This document shows, in pieces, positions 49,846 through 59,127 of a DNA stretch of 64,000 nucleotides (its first letter is position 1; each line of letters starts with the position of its first letter). The stretch comes from Serratia liquefaciens ATCC 27592 (GTDB lineage: Bacteria; Pseudomonadota; Gammaproteobacteria; Enterobacterales; Enterobacteriaceae), in assembly GCF_000422085.1 (NCBI RefSeq), contig NC_021741.1, positions 4,340,001 through 4,404,000 on the forward strand. The letters are read 5' to 3'. The notes under the pieces were generated by a model. It saw only the letters and a list, made by a program, of their open reading frames with translations, did not search any database and was not told where the DNA came from. The translations under genes and the position numbers were made by a program.

Positions 49846-49862
49846 CTTGGTAATACCATTTA
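49846..49862. promoter_or_regulatory. Second PdhR-like site
   Basis: CTTGGTAATACCATTTA shares the TTGGTAATACCA core with the box at 49705 but has weaker flanks. It lies 141 bases further from pdhR, towards aroP. Confidence 0.45.
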
Positions 49863-50304
49863 CGAGGTAGGTTTTTGATTTAACTTTTGCGAAACCTGCC
49901 GTCAGGCAGACTGAAGCATCAAAGGCAGGATTTTATTGCATGTTTATTAAGCTTTAACGAATAGCTATTTGCAGCGCATAAGGTGCGCTCAACCGGTCAA
50001 TATTTCGCCGAACCAAAGCGACCAGCGCTAAATTATTTTTGCGCATTATGTGATTTGCTGCTTATTTCATGCACTGAATCCCCCCTGCCGTCACACAACC
50101 CGCATTTTGTTTCCTAAACTGCTGAAATCTTAATCACTCACCCTATAAAGCAGGTGCAAACTGACGCGCATAACATTATTCTTTGCCAAACGGTAGCGGC
50201 TCCGTGGAATTAATAGATATAACGCCGTAAATAAAATAAAACACACATCGTAACCACTGCTTTACAGCATGTGAGTAATTCTGCAACGACAGAGGGTTTC
50301 ATTG
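49863..50304. other. AT-rich region upstream of aroP
   Basis: These 442 bases have no credible frame. They are AT-rich and contain a small hairpin, CTGCC/GGCAG near 49898-49911. The aroP promoter must be here. In E. coli aroP is repressed by TyrR, but I could not find a convincing TGTAAA-N6-TTTACA box. Confidence 0.3.
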
Positions 50305-51684
50305 ATGGATGGTCAACAGCATGGCGACCAGCTGAAGCGCGGCCTGAAAAACCGCCATATTCAGCTTATTGCTCTAGGGGGCGCTATTGGTACCGGGCTA
50401 TTTCTCGGGATCGCGCAAACAATAAAAATGGCCGGTCCTTCGGTCATTCTCGGCTATGCCATTGGCGGCTTTATCGCATTTCTGATCATGCGCCAACTGG
50501 GTGAAATGGTAGTGGAAGAGCCGGTCGCCGGTTCGTTTAGCCACTTCGCCTATAAATACTGGGGCAATTTTGCCGGCTTTGCTTCCGGCTGGAACTACTG
50601 GGTGCTGTATGTATTGGTGGCGATGGCGGAACTGACCGCGGTCGGTATCTATGTGCAGTACTGGTGGCCGGAGATCCCAACCTGGGTATCGGCGGCGGTG
50701 TTCTTCCTGGCCATCAACGCCATCAACCTGGCGAATGTTAAGGTCTACGGCGAGATGGAATTCTGGTTTGCCATCATCAAAGTCGTGGCGATTATCGGCA
50801 TGATCGTGTTCGGTGCCTACCTGCTGCTCAGCGGCCTGGGCGGCCCGGAAGCCACCGTAACCAACCTGTGGGCACAGGGTGGGTTCTTCCCGAACGGCGT
50901 CATGGGGCTGGTAATGGCAATGGCGGTGATCATGTTCTCGTTTGGTGGGCTCGAGCTGGTGGGTATTACCGCCGCGGAGGCCGACAACCCGCAGAAAAGC
51001 ATTCCCAAAGCCACCAACCAGGTGATCTACCGCATCCTGCTGTTCTATATCGGCTCACTGACCATTTTGCTGTCGCTGTACCCTTGGGGCAAAGTGGTGG
51101 AAGGCGGCAGCCCGTTCGTGCTGATCTTCCACGCGCTGAACAGCAACCTGGTAGCAACCGTGCTGAACATCGTGGTGTTGACCGCCGCCCTGTCGGTGTA
51201 CAACAGCTGCGTTTACTGCAACAGCCGCATGCTGTACGGCCTGGCGAAGCAAGGCAACGGTCCGAAGAGCCTGCTGAAGGTGGACGGACGCGGCGTACCG
51301 GTCATCGCTATCGCCGTCTCCGCCACGGCCACGGCGTTCTGCGTACTGATTAACTACCTGATCCCCGGTCGCGCATTCGAATTACTGATGGCGCTGGTGG
51401 TCTCGGCGCTGGTGATCAACTGGGCGATGATCAGCCTGGCGCACCTGAAGTTCCGCGCAGCCAAGAACCGCGAAGGCGTAGAGCCGAAGTTCAAGGCCTT
51501 CTGGTATCCGTTCAGCAACTACCTGTGCCTGGTGTTTATGGCCGGTATCCTGGTGATCATGTATCTGACGCCGGGCATTCAAATCTCGGTGTTGCTGATC
51601 CCGGTTTGGGTGGCAATTTTGGCCATTGGCTATATCGTCAAGCAACGTAGCCAGCGTGCAATGAGCGCAACCAGCCGCAGCTAG
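50305..51684 (+). CDS. aroP: Aromatic amino acid permease AroP
   Basis: AroP imports phenylalanine, tyrosine and tryptophan with protons. The 459 residues form 12 hydrophobic segments of the amino acid/polyamine/organocation family. They contain the conserved RHIQLIALGGAIGTGLFLG at helix 1, EPVAGSFSHFA after helix 2, and FSFGGLELVGITAAEA at helix 6. The protein is clearly of the AroP/PheP group and closest to AroP by alignment from memory. ATG at 50305 is preferred; a TTG just before it could also start. It ends at a strong terminator. Confidence 0.94.
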   Translation: MDGQQHGDQLKRGLKNRHIQLIALGGAIGTGLFLGIAQTIKMAGPSVILGYAIGGFIAFLIMRQLGEMVVEEPVAGSFSHFAYKYWGNFAGFASGWNYWVLYVLVAMAELTAVGIYVQYWWPEIPTWVSAAVFFLAINAINLANVKVYGEMEFWFAIIKVVAIIGMIVFGAYLLLSGLGGPEATVTNLWAQGGFFPNGVMGLVMAMAVIMFSFGGLELVGITAAEADNPQKSIPKATNQVIYRILLFYIGSLTILLSLYPWGKVVEGGSPFVLIFHALNSNLVATVLNIVVLTAALSVYNSCVYCNSRMLYGLAKQGNGPKSLLKVDGRGVPVIAIAVSATATAFCVLINYLIPGRAFELLMALVVSALVINWAMISLAHLKFRAAKNREGVEPKFKAFWYPFSNYLCLVFMAGILVIMYLTPGIQISVLLIPVWVAILAIGYIVKQRSQRAMSATSRS

Positions 51685-51698
51685 TTCACGCCAAAAAC

Positions 51699-51736
51699 AA
51701 AATGGCCCGCAGTGTAAAACTGCGGGCCATTTTTTT
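51699..51736. terminator. Bidirectional terminator between aroP and cytochrome c gene
   Basis: AATGGCCCGCAGT pairs perfectly with ACTGCGGGCCATT. Seven Ts follow on the plus side, and the minus side is also T-rich. Confidence 0.92.
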
Positions 51737-51749
51737 AGCCTGACTTAGG

Positions 51750-52988
51750 CTATTTCTTGCGCAGGGCCTTCACCTGCTCGGCGGTGATATCCGCCGGCAA
51801 GCCCCCCCAGGTTACGCGCAGATAGTTCACCAGCTCCGCCACTTGCGCATCGTCCAGACGTTCGCCAAAGGCCGGCATGCTCTGCATACTTTCGCCGTTG
51901 GGGAATTGCTGCGCCGGTAAACCGTCCAGCACCGAAACAATCAGATTCTTGGCATCCGGTTGGCGCAGCGTGGCGTTATCGCGCATCGCCACCGCTACGT
52001 GTGGTTTGCCCTCACCTTCCCGTGCATGGCAGCCGGAGCACTGATCCAGATAGCTGATACGCCCGGCATCGCTGCCCTGGCCGATTTTAACCGGCACTGC
52101 GGCCGGCGGCTGTTCACCCATCAGATAGGTCGCCAGTGCTTGATGGTCTTCCGGCGTCAGATGACGGGTGCTGAGATCCACCACCATGTGCATCTCACTG
52201 AACGCAGATCCCTGAGGTGCCATCCCGGTTGCCAGGAAACGGTTGAGGTCATCCGGCGTCCAGCCGCGCTGGGCCAATCCGTGCGGCGTGATGTCCGGTG
52301 CCATAAAGCGCCCCAAATCGCCCCCCTGCATCGGCTTGCCAAGATTCATCTGCCCCAGCATGCCGCGTGGCGTATGGCATTCCCCGCAGTGACCCAGCGT
52401 ATCCGCCAGGTAACGGCCGCGTTGCCACTGCGCCGAATTGCCTTGTGAACTGGCTGGCAACGGCGCCTGGCTGCGGAACAGCAGGTTCCAACCGATCAGC
52501 GCCATGCGTTGATTAAACGGGAACGGCATGTCGTTTTCAGGAATGGCAACATCCACCGCCGGTCGGGTCATCAGATAGGCGTAGATGTCATCGGCATCCT
52601 GGCGTGAAATACCTTTATACGAAGTATAAGGCATCGCCGGGTACAGATGACGCCCGCCCGGTGCCACACCCTGAGTCAGCGCCAGGAAGAAATCGTCTTT
52701 GGTCCAGCGGCCAATGCCATGATCGGCCGAAGGCGTCAGGTTACTGCCATAGATAGTGCCGAACGGCGTCTCCAGCGGATAGCCCCCGGCCAAGGGCGCG
52801 CCGCCGCTGGCGGTATGGCAGGCGGCACAGTCGGCGGCCTGCGCCAGATAGCGACCGCGGGCAACCTGTTCCGTGCTGGCGGTTACCTGCTGCACCGGGC
52901 CATCGTAACGGCGGTTTTCACGCCACCACAGCACGGCGATGACGATGATGACCACCAGCAGGATCAACAGTGCGAGACGTTTTTTCAT
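51750..52988 (-). CDS. Tri-haem cytochrome c subunit of molybdenum hydroxylase
   Basis: This 412-residue protein has an uncleaved N-terminal membrane anchor (residues 4-21) and a periplasmic part with three haem c sites: CAACH, CGECH and CSGCH, one per cytochrome domain. Methionine ligands are likely in MPYTSY, MAPD/MHMV and MPAF segments. The family passes electrons from periplasmic dehydrogenases to the quinone pool or terminal oxidases. It is the third gene of an operon with a 2Fe-2S and a molybdopterin subunit and overlaps the former by four bases, so it is surely their electron acceptor. Confidence 0.92.
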   Translation of the reverse strand: MKKRLALLILLVVIIVIAVLWWRENRRYDGPVQQVTASTEQVARGRYLAQAADCAACHTASGGAPLAGGYPLETPFGTIYGSNLTPSADHGIGRWTKDDFFLALTQGVAPGGRHLYPAMPYTSYKGISRQDADDIYAYLMTRPAVDVAIPENDMPFPFNQRMALIGWNLLFRSQAPLPASSQGNSAQWQRGRYLADTLGHCGECHTPRGMLGQMNLGKPMQGGDLGRFMAPDITPHGLAQRGWTPDDLNRFLATGMAPQGSAFSEMHMVVDLSTRHLTPEDHQALATYLMGEQPPAAVPVKIGQGSDAGRISYLDQCSGCHAREGEGKPHVAVAMRDNATLRQPDAKNLIVSVLDGLPAQQFPNGESMQSMPAFGERLDDAQVAELVNYLRVTWGGLPADITAEQVKALRKK

Positions 52989-53539
52989 TGCGCCGTCTCC
53001 TTCAGCAGGCCCGGGGTTTTGAGCACCACGTCGCGAACCGCTTCATAGTAACGAACATAGCCGGTACAGCGGCAGATATGGCTGTCCAGCGCCTGCTCAA
53101 TGGCGCTTTCCAGTTGCTCACGGGCAATGGGTTCACGCTTGAGTTTTTCCACAAAAATGGTGGCGGCATTGACAAAGCCCGGTGTGCAGTAGCCGCACTG
53201 GAAGCTGTAATGCTCCAGAAACGCCTGCTGGATAGGTGACAACTCCACCACTTCGCCCTGCGCGTCCACCTTGGCATGCCCCTCTACGGTGCGGACTTTT
53301 TTGCCGCTGAAGAAGTGCGCGCCGGTGATACAGGTACGCACCTCTTCGCTGGTACCGCTTGGGTGATCGACAATTGCTACGCAGGCGTGGCAGATACCCT
53401 GCCCGCAGCCAAGACGCGATCCGGTCAGGTCGAGATACTCGTGCAGGAAATCGATCATCATCAGCCCTTCAGGTACGTCGATCGGGCCGTATTGCTTTTC
53501 GTTGATGGTCAGGGAAATCGGCTGGGTTTTGATGCTCAT
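52985..53539 (-). CDS. 2Fe-2S subunit of molybdenum hydroxylase
   Basis: The 184-residue protein is the small iron-sulfur subunit of the xanthine oxidase superfamily. The first cluster is plant-ferredoxin-like (GCGQGICHACVAIVD and a following Cys in RTCITG). The second uses CGYCTPGF and HICRCTGY. There is no export signal, so it is probably carried to the periplasm with the Tat-exported large subunit. The start overlaps the large-subunit stop (ATGA). Confidence 0.94.
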   Translation of the reverse strand: MSIKTQPISLTINEKQYGPIDVPEGLMMIDFLHEYLDLTGSRLGCGQGICHACVAIVDHPSGTSEEVRTCITGAHFFSGKKVRTVEGHAKVDAQGEVVELSPIQQAFLEHYSFQCGYCTPGFVNAATIFVEKLKREPIAREQLESAIEQALDSHICRCTGYVRYYEAVRDVVLKTPGLLKETAQ

Positions 53540-56325
53540 TGTAATACCTCACGAATATTTTCTGCACGAACGGGCAAATCACGGAAACGGTGGCCAGTGG
53601 CGTCGGCGATGGCGTTGACCAGGGCCGCGACCACCGGGATCATCACCACTTCGGCCATGCCTTTGGGCGGATCGGTTTCCGACAACGCGGGCAGGATGTC
53701 ATCGGTCTGCTTCCAGACCGCCACATCGCTGGCGCGTGGCAGGTGGTAACGGTTAAAGTTCCAGGTACCGTTACCGGGCCCGTCTTCGTACAGCGGTAAA
53801 TATTCGTGCAGTGCATGACCAATTCCCATCGCCAACCCGCCCTGCAACTGGCCGGAAACCAGTTCCGGCACAATCAGGTTGCCGCACTCCATGATCGAAT
53901 GGTGATTCAGCAGTTCTACCTGGCCGGTGGCGATATCCACCGCCACTTCCGCCAGGGTTCCGACGGCACTGTAATAGGTCACCGCCGCGTTATTGCGTTG
54001 AGTCGGGGGATAATAGACCTGATTACGTGGCAGCGTTTTGAACTCGCCACCGGCGTTGCGCACAGCCAGGCCATCAATCGGCAGGCGTTCGCTATTGCCG
54101 CTCAGGGTAAAGTCCGCTTCCGCCCACTGCCAGCGGTTGAATACGTGCACCGCCGCGCCTGCGATCCCGCCCATCTGGTAAAGTTGTTTTGCCAGCCGCT
54201 CCAGGCTCAACACCTCCATACCGGCAGCGGTCAATCCCCCCTCCACCCAACGCGCATCCTCTCGGCGCACCACTAAAGGTGCCGCCTGGCCGCCACCGGG
54301 GCCGGATTGCCAAATGGCCATCGCTGCCGGCCACAGGCCATGATCGAATATCAGCCGCGCCGCTTCGCGCGTACTGTGCGAGAAGTAATACGCCGAGTTG
54401 CTGGCGCTGGAAGGTGAGCAGTAGCTTGGCGTCCAGGCCGGATTGGTTTGCAACCGATCCTGATCGGCCTGCGACATAACGTAGGGATCGCCACTGGTGA
54501 CCATCGGCAGCACAGACCAGTCGGTCACCGAGAAGTGAGCCTCGTCTGCCGGTTTGCCCAGCCACTGTGCGCACAACACCGATTGTGAGGTCGACATGCC
54601 GGTGCCCATCTCGGCACCGCTGTGATGCAGCATAATGCGCCCGTCTTCTCCCAGCTCGACGCGGGCGAATGAAGTTTCGGCACCGGTACCGAAGTCTTTT
54701 TGCACGCAGCCAAAGCCTACGCCATAGCGTTTGCCCGGATGCTGGCTTTCAAACTCCGCCTTGCGCTTGGCGCGTTGCAGCCACATCTCATGCTTCGCCG
54801 CCTTCTCCAGCACTTCATCGGCGCGAATAGCCCCGGCAGGAATGGCCCCCTGCGTATTTTTCATGCCGGACTTCAGTACGTTGCGCAAACGGAATTCAAT
54901 CGGGTCAATCTTCAGTTCGGCAGCCAGCTCATCGACCATCATCTCGGTGGCGGCCATACTTTGCAGCGTGCCGTAACCCCGTGCCGACCCTGCGTCGATA
55001 GCGCGCGAAGCCAGCCCCACCGCAGACAAATCGCTTTTCGGGAAGTAATAAATCGACTGCGCCGCGGTCGCCGCCACCATCACCACCGAAGGCGTAAAGT
55101 TGCTGCGGCCACCGCCGTCTGCCGTCATCTCACCATGGAATGACTGCAGCACGCCGGTTTGGCGGTTTACCGCAATGCGGTAATTCATGTCGAAGGCATG
55201 GCGTTTCAGCGCAGTCTGGAACTGTTCGAAACGGTCGTTGGCCAGCCGAACCGGGTGCCCGTCGCCGTACATCGCCGCCACCGCGCCGTAATACGGGAAA
55301 TTAAAGTGATCTTTCGAGCCGTAACCGACGGTGTAGCATGGGTGCAGAATCAGCTGTTTAACCGGCGGATTGCGTTTTGCCAGCATGCGCGGCATTTCAT
55401 CGGCCACTTCCTGCGGCGATTGAGTCGGCACCACCAGATGCAGCGTTTGCGTCTCGGCATCGAACCAGCCGTTGGCGTTGTCCGGCTCCAGCGCGGAGGT
55501 GTCGACGGACTGCGTGGTATAGCGGCGTGACATCACCAGCCACTCATCCGGCGGCGTTTTCAACTCATCGGCAATCATGCCGGCGTAATACATGCCTTCC
55601 TGATCCAGCTTGCCGCCTTCGCGTCCTTCCGGCCAGACCGGCAGGTGTTTCTTCATCGAAACCGGGAAAATCGGGGTATCCTTCAGGCTGGAAAAACGGT
55701 CGTCATCGAACGGCTTGTCTCCCCCCACCCGCACATAGCGGAAAGTGCCCCAAGGGTCGCGCTGCAGCGGACCGGTTTGCGCCCCGTATTTAATCGTGCC
55801 TTCGCGGAATTTCAGCTTGTCTTTGGCAAAGCGGAAACGGGCAAAATCGTGATAAATCAGGATTGCCACCGCCTGGCCCAGGTAAGCCGGGGTTTTGCCA
55901 ATCGGCAGCAGCATGTCGTCGCCGTAAAATGCCGGGAAGGCTAGACCGTCGCGCGCCAAATCCTCGGCGGTTACCAGCCGATCGGGCTGCAGGTCGTCGC
56001 CCAGCAATGAGAGATCGATACCTTCGAACAGCTTGTCTGCTTGAGTGACGCGCAAAATAAAGGCGTGCGCCTGCTGCTGTGGCCAGTGCGGCATATCCAC
56101 CGCGCGAATATCACGGGCAAAGACCTTCTGCCCCATGACCTTGGCACGGCCATCGATACGAAAGCGTATACGTTTCTCGTGGGCATCCCAGTTCGGGGAC
56201 TGGAGGATCTTCTGCTCAAACAGCGCGGCATAGGCACGGCTGTACAGGGGCGCGAGGTACACGGAGACCCCCGCTATCACGGCGCTTTTGATAAAGCGAC
56301 GCCGCGACGGGTTGAAATTGCTCAT
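53536..56325 (-). CDS. Molybdopterin-binding large subunit, aldehyde/isoquinoline oxidase type
   Basis: This 929-residue protein is the catalytic subunit of an IorB-like molybdenum hydroxylase. A Tat signal stands at the N terminus (RRRFIKSAVIAGVSVYLAP, cleavage near YA, residue 33). A small alpha/beta domain and the two molybdopterin-binding domains follow. VGFGCVQKDFG, GAEMGTGMSTSQ and GQLQGGLAMGIGHALHE are visible, and the end NAIADATGHRFRDLPVRAENI is typical. With a cytochrome c partner the arrangement resembles membrane-bound aldehyde dehydrogenases of acetic acid bacteria. The substrate (aldehyde or N-heterocycle) is not determined by sequence. Confidence 0.9.
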   Translation of the reverse strand: MSNFNPSRRRFIKSAVIAGVSVYLAPLYSRAYAALFEQKILQSPNWDAHEKRIRFRIDGRAKVMGQKVFARDIRAVDMPHWPQQQAHAFILRVTQADKLFEGIDLSLLGDDLQPDRLVTAEDLARDGLAFPAFYGDDMLLPIGKTPAYLGQAVAILIYHDFARFRFAKDKLKFREGTIKYGAQTGPLQRDPWGTFRYVRVGGDKPFDDDRFSSLKDTPIFPVSMKKHLPVWPEGREGGKLDQEGMYYAGMIADELKTPPDEWLVMSRRYTTQSVDTSALEPDNANGWFDAETQTLHLVVPTQSPQEVADEMPRMLAKRNPPVKQLILHPCYTVGYGSKDHFNFPYYGAVAAMYGDGHPVRLANDRFEQFQTALKRHAFDMNYRIAVNRQTGVLQSFHGEMTADGGGRSNFTPSVVMVAATAAQSIYYFPKSDLSAVGLASRAIDAGSARGYGTLQSMAATEMMVDELAAELKIDPIEFRLRNVLKSGMKNTQGAIPAGAIRADEVLEKAAKHEMWLQRAKRKAEFESQHPGKRYGVGFGCVQKDFGTGAETSFARVELGEDGRIMLHHSGAEMGTGMSTSQSVLCAQWLGKPADEAHFSVTDWSVLPMVTSGDPYVMSQADQDRLQTNPAWTPSYCSPSSASNSAYYFSHSTREAARLIFDHGLWPAAMAIWQSGPGGGQAAPLVVRREDARWVEGGLTAAGMEVLSLERLAKQLYQMGGIAGAAVHVFNRWQWAEADFTLSGNSERLPIDGLAVRNAGGEFKTLPRNQVYYPPTQRNNAAVTYYSAVGTLAEVAVDIATGQVELLNHHSIMECGNLIVPELVSGQLQGGLAMGIGHALHEYLPLYEDGPGNGTWNFNRYHLPRASDVAVWKQTDDILPALSETDPPKGMAEVVMIPVVAALVNAIADATGHRFRDLPVRAENIREVLQ

Positions 56326-56406
56326 AAAAAGTCCTTTGCATCTTTATTGTAGTTTTGTGTTCAGCGGTGGTGTTGCGCAAACGCTGACGACCTTGCCGTA
56401 GACGTC

Positions 56407-56422
56407 ATAAGCATATGCTTAT
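56407..56422. promoter_or_regulatory. Perfect palindrome in the divergent promoter region
   Basis: ATAAGCATATGCTTAT is a perfect 16-base palindrome in the 204-base region between the divergent oxidase operon and the cofactor genes. It is a good operator candidate for a dimeric repressor; the regulator is unknown. Confidence 0.5.
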
Positions 56423-56529
56423 AACCAAAATTATGTGATGATTAACATGCGATTTTCAATAAAAACACATCTCAACAACACATATTTTTAGTAAGGTAAT
56501 TAGAAGTTGCGCAAATTCGGGCGGATAAG

Positions 56530-57114
56530 ATGACAACAGGCATAGTGATCGCCGCTGCCGGACGTGGAGAACGCTTCTCTCAGGCCGGTGGCGCAGGCAA
56601 TAAATTAAATGCCGAGTTTGCGGATGCCACAGGCCGCCAACGTTCGCTATTTGAACAAACGCTGCGTCAAGCGTTGGCTTCCGGCCTGCCCCTATGGGTG
56701 GTCACCCGGCCAGACAACCGCCAGGTTCAACAGATTTGCGCCGCCTATCAGGTTCCGGTCACGCTGCTGGCCAGCGTCGGCCTTGGCGATTCCATTGCCG
56801 CCGGCGTTAACGCCACGCCGCACTGGCAAGGCTGGTTGGTTCATTTGGCGGATATGCCGTTCGTTACCCCGGCGGTTTTCCAGCAGGTAGCCAGCGCGTT
56901 GCAGCACCACGCCATTGTCCGTCCCCGTTTTGAACAACAGCCGGGTCACCCGGTTGGGTTTTCCGCTCTATTGCGCAAACAACTGAGCCAATTACGTGGC
57001 GATAATGGTGCACGCGATCTGCTTAAAGAGCAGGCGGTACACTGGCTTTATCTTGATCAACCCACTGTCGTGCAGGATATAGATCTTCCGTCGCAGCTAC
57101 CGGCCAGCGAGTAA
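56530..57114 (+). CDS. MocA-like molybdenum cofactor cytidylyltransferase
   Basis: The 194-residue protein is a nucleotidyltransferase of the MobA/MocA group. It has VIAAAGRGERFSQAGG at the N terminus (the LAAGxSxRxG loop with AAG), HLADMPFVTPAVF as the metal site and RPRFEQQPGHPVGFSALL near the end. MocA adds CMP to molybdopterin, making the cytosine dinucleotide used by many hydroxylases. It stands divergent to the oxidase operon and eight bases before an XdhC gene, so it likely matures that enzyme. Confidence 0.87.
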   Translation: MTTGIVIAAAGRGERFSQAGGAGNKLNAEFADATGRQRSLFEQTLRQALASGLPLWVVTRPDNRQVQQICAAYQVPVTLLASVGLGDSIAAGVNATPHWQGWLVHLADMPFVTPAVFQQVASALQHHAIVRPRFEQQPGHPVGFSALLRKQLSQLRGDNGARDLLKEQAVHWLYLDQPTVVQDIDLPSQLPASE

Positions 57115-57121
57115 CTCATCT

Positions 57122-58168
57122 ATGCAACATCTCGATATCACCGTGGTCAGCCAGGCGATAAACTGGCTGAAACAACAACCGGTGTGGCTGTGCACCGTGC
57201 TGAGCACTTACGGCTCCTCGCCGCGATCGCCGGGGGCGCTGTTGGCCGCCACGCAGGACGGACATTATTGCGGCTCGCTGTCCGGGGGATGCGTGGAAGA
57301 AGACTTTCTGCGGCGCCTGGCGGCCGGGGAGTATCAGGCTGCCAGCCAGGTCATTCGTTACGGTGAGGGCGGTCTGGAGCCCAACGTAGCGCTGCCCTGC
57401 GGCGGCGTGCTGGAGGTGCTGATTGAGTATTTGCCGGCGGGCGACGAGAGCATCGATTACCTGACAACCCTCGCCGGCGCGTTAAACGGACACCATGCGC
57501 TGGTCAAACGCCTCACTTTGCCGGATGCCTGCGGCAGCCTGACGTTGACCGATTTCGCCAGTGCGACCCAGGTGGAACGCCGCGGCCCGCAAATTACCCT
57601 GCATATTGCCGCAGCCCCGCGTTTGCTGATCGCCGGTCTTTCCAGCGTGGCATTGTACTGCGCCGATTTCGCCAGTTCGCTGGGGTTTGAAGTGTTAGTG
57701 TGCGAGAACCGTCCGGAGGCGCTGGAAAATTTCGCCCCGCAGCTGAGATCCAACGTGACGCTACTGCGTCAGTTTCCTGCCAAGTTTATTGAAGACGGCG
57801 GCTGTCACGCCAATACTGCGATTGTCGCGCTGACGCACGATCCCCGCATGGACGATCTGACGCTAATGGAGGCTATCCATACCCCGGCGTTTTATATCGG
57901 CGCCATGGGATCGTTGCGCAACAGCGCGCGTCGCCGCCAACGCCTGCAGCAGATTGCCGAATTCAGTCCACAAGAGCTGGAGCGAATTCATGCCCCGATT
58001 GGCTTACCGCTCGGCAGCAAGACCCCGGCTGAAATCGCGCTGGCGGTGATGGCAGATATCGTGCAGCAAAAGAACCGCTCTGCCACCCCGCTCAGTCAAG
58101 GGGAGTCACCGGCACCAGGTGTTGGAGCTCAAGATGCAGCTCCTCCCGCTCATTTAGCGAATAGTTGA
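57122..58168 (+). CDS. XdhC/CoxI family maturation factor
   Basis: XdhC-type proteins bind the molybdenum cofactor, help add the terminal sulfur and insert it into hydroxylases. The 348 residues have the N-terminal TVLSTYGSSPRSPGALL and GSLSGGCVEEDF motifs of XdhC/CoxI. A Rossmann-type C-terminal domain (LLIAGLSSVALYCADFA, ALTHDPRMDD, YIGAMGSLRNSARR and GLPLGSKTPAEIALAVMA) completes the fold. The last 77 bases overlap the convergent AraC-type gene on the other strand. Confidence 0.92.
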   Translation: MQHLDITVVSQAINWLKQQPVWLCTVLSTYGSSPRSPGALLAATQDGHYCGSLSGGCVEEDFLRRLAAGEYQAASQVIRYGEGGLEPNVALPCGGVLEVLIEYLPAGDESIDYLTTLAGALNGHHALVKRLTLPDACGSLTLTDFASATQVERRGPQITLHIAAAPRLLIAGLSSVALYCADFASSLGFEVLVCENRPEALENFAPQLRSNVTLLRQFPAKFIEDGGCHANTAIVALTHDPRMDDLTLMEAIHTPAFYIGAMGSLRNSARRRQRLQQIAEFSPQELERIHAPIGLPLGSKTPAEIALAVMADIVQQKNRSATPLSQGESPAPGVGAQDAAPPAHLANS

Positions 58169-58958
58169 ACATCGTCAGGTCAGGCCCTTCCCGGCGAGCC
58201 AGGCCAAGTTGCGGCAAGACCTGAGTGTACATCTGCACGATATGATCGTTCAGGGCCACCGGCTTGCCGGCATAGCAAAAACGACAAAAATCACCGGAGA
58301 TATCCGGCAGCGCTTCAAGCCCGGCACCGTCACTGACCGGGCAGTCTGCCGCAACGCCCAGGGTATAATCCACCCGCACTCGTTCCCCATCCGGCACAAA
58401 CTGGGCCAACGAATAGGTCAATGCCGGGCGCTCACCCAGCAGAGCATAGAACGTCTCTTTGATTTTGCTGCGGATGGGAAGGTGCGACTTATCCAGATCG
58501 GTAATGTCCAGATGGTAAGGGTAACTCTTCCCTCGGATAGCATACTGCCCCTTGGCGACCTTGACGCGATCGACCTTGATATCCCCCGGCTGATTCACCG
58601 ACAGCGAGCGAACCAGATGGCTGAAGTCCTGTTTACGCGCATGGCGATAAACACTGGGAGATTCGGCAAAGTGCTTTTTGAAGCAGCGAGAAAAGGTTTG
58701 TTGGTTATCGAATTGATATTCAATAGAAATATCAAGAATGCTTTTTTGCGTATAACGCAAGGCGAAAGCGGCGAGGTACAAGCGGCGCGCGCGAATATAG
58801 GAAGCCAGCGACAAACTGGTCTGCTTTTTGAACATTCGCTGCAGATACCATTTCGAGTAGCCTGATTTGGCAGAAACGATATCCAATGACAAGGGATTGG
58901 TTAGGTTGTCTTCAATCCAGACCAGCAATTCCCTGATATGACTTTCCTGCGTTTCCAT
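58092..58958 (-). CDS. AraC-family regulator with GyrI-like effector domain
   Basis: The 288-residue protein has an N-terminal AraC/XylS DNA-binding domain with two helix-turn-helix units. The first, SLDIVSAKSGYSKWYLQRMF, spans residues 24-43; the second, YQFDNQQTFSRCFKKHFAES, lies near residue 81. A GyrI-like ligand-binding domain follows from about 120. This plan is that of Rob and similar stress or drug regulators. It converges on xdhC with overlapping 3' ends. Whether it controls the neighbouring oxidase genes cannot be told. Confidence 0.9.
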   Translation of the reverse strand: METQESHIRELLVWIEDNLTNPLSLDIVSAKSGYSKWYLQRMFKKQTSLSLASYIRARRLYLAAFALRYTQKSILDISIEYQFDNQQTFSRCFKKHFAESPSVYRHARKQDFSHLVRSLSVNQPGDIKVDRVKVAKGQYAIRGKSYPYHLDITDLDKSHLPIRSKIKETFYALLGERPALTYSLAQFVPDGERVRVDYTLGVAADCPVSDGAGLEALPDISGDFCRFCYAGKPVALNDHIVQMYTQVLPQLGLARREGPDLTMFNYSLNEREELHLELQHLVPVTPLD

Positions 58959-59088
58959 GAGTTTGCCGAACCTTCTGTTCCAAATATGCCTTTATGCGCG
59001 TATTAGTGCTTTGCGCGTAGGGTATACAGGTTAAAACATCGCGTCCAGCGGGCTACAGTAATTTACACAGGGGTTGATAAAACCTGAA

Positions 59089-59116
59089 ATTTGCCGCCCC
59101 ACTGTGGGCGGCAAAT
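59089..59116 (-). terminator. fumA terminator
   Basis: ATTTGCCGCCC pairs with GGGCGGCAAAT over a six-base loop. Only three Ts follow on the minus strand. Confidence 0.65.
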
Positions 59117-59127
59117 CCTTTCGGCGG

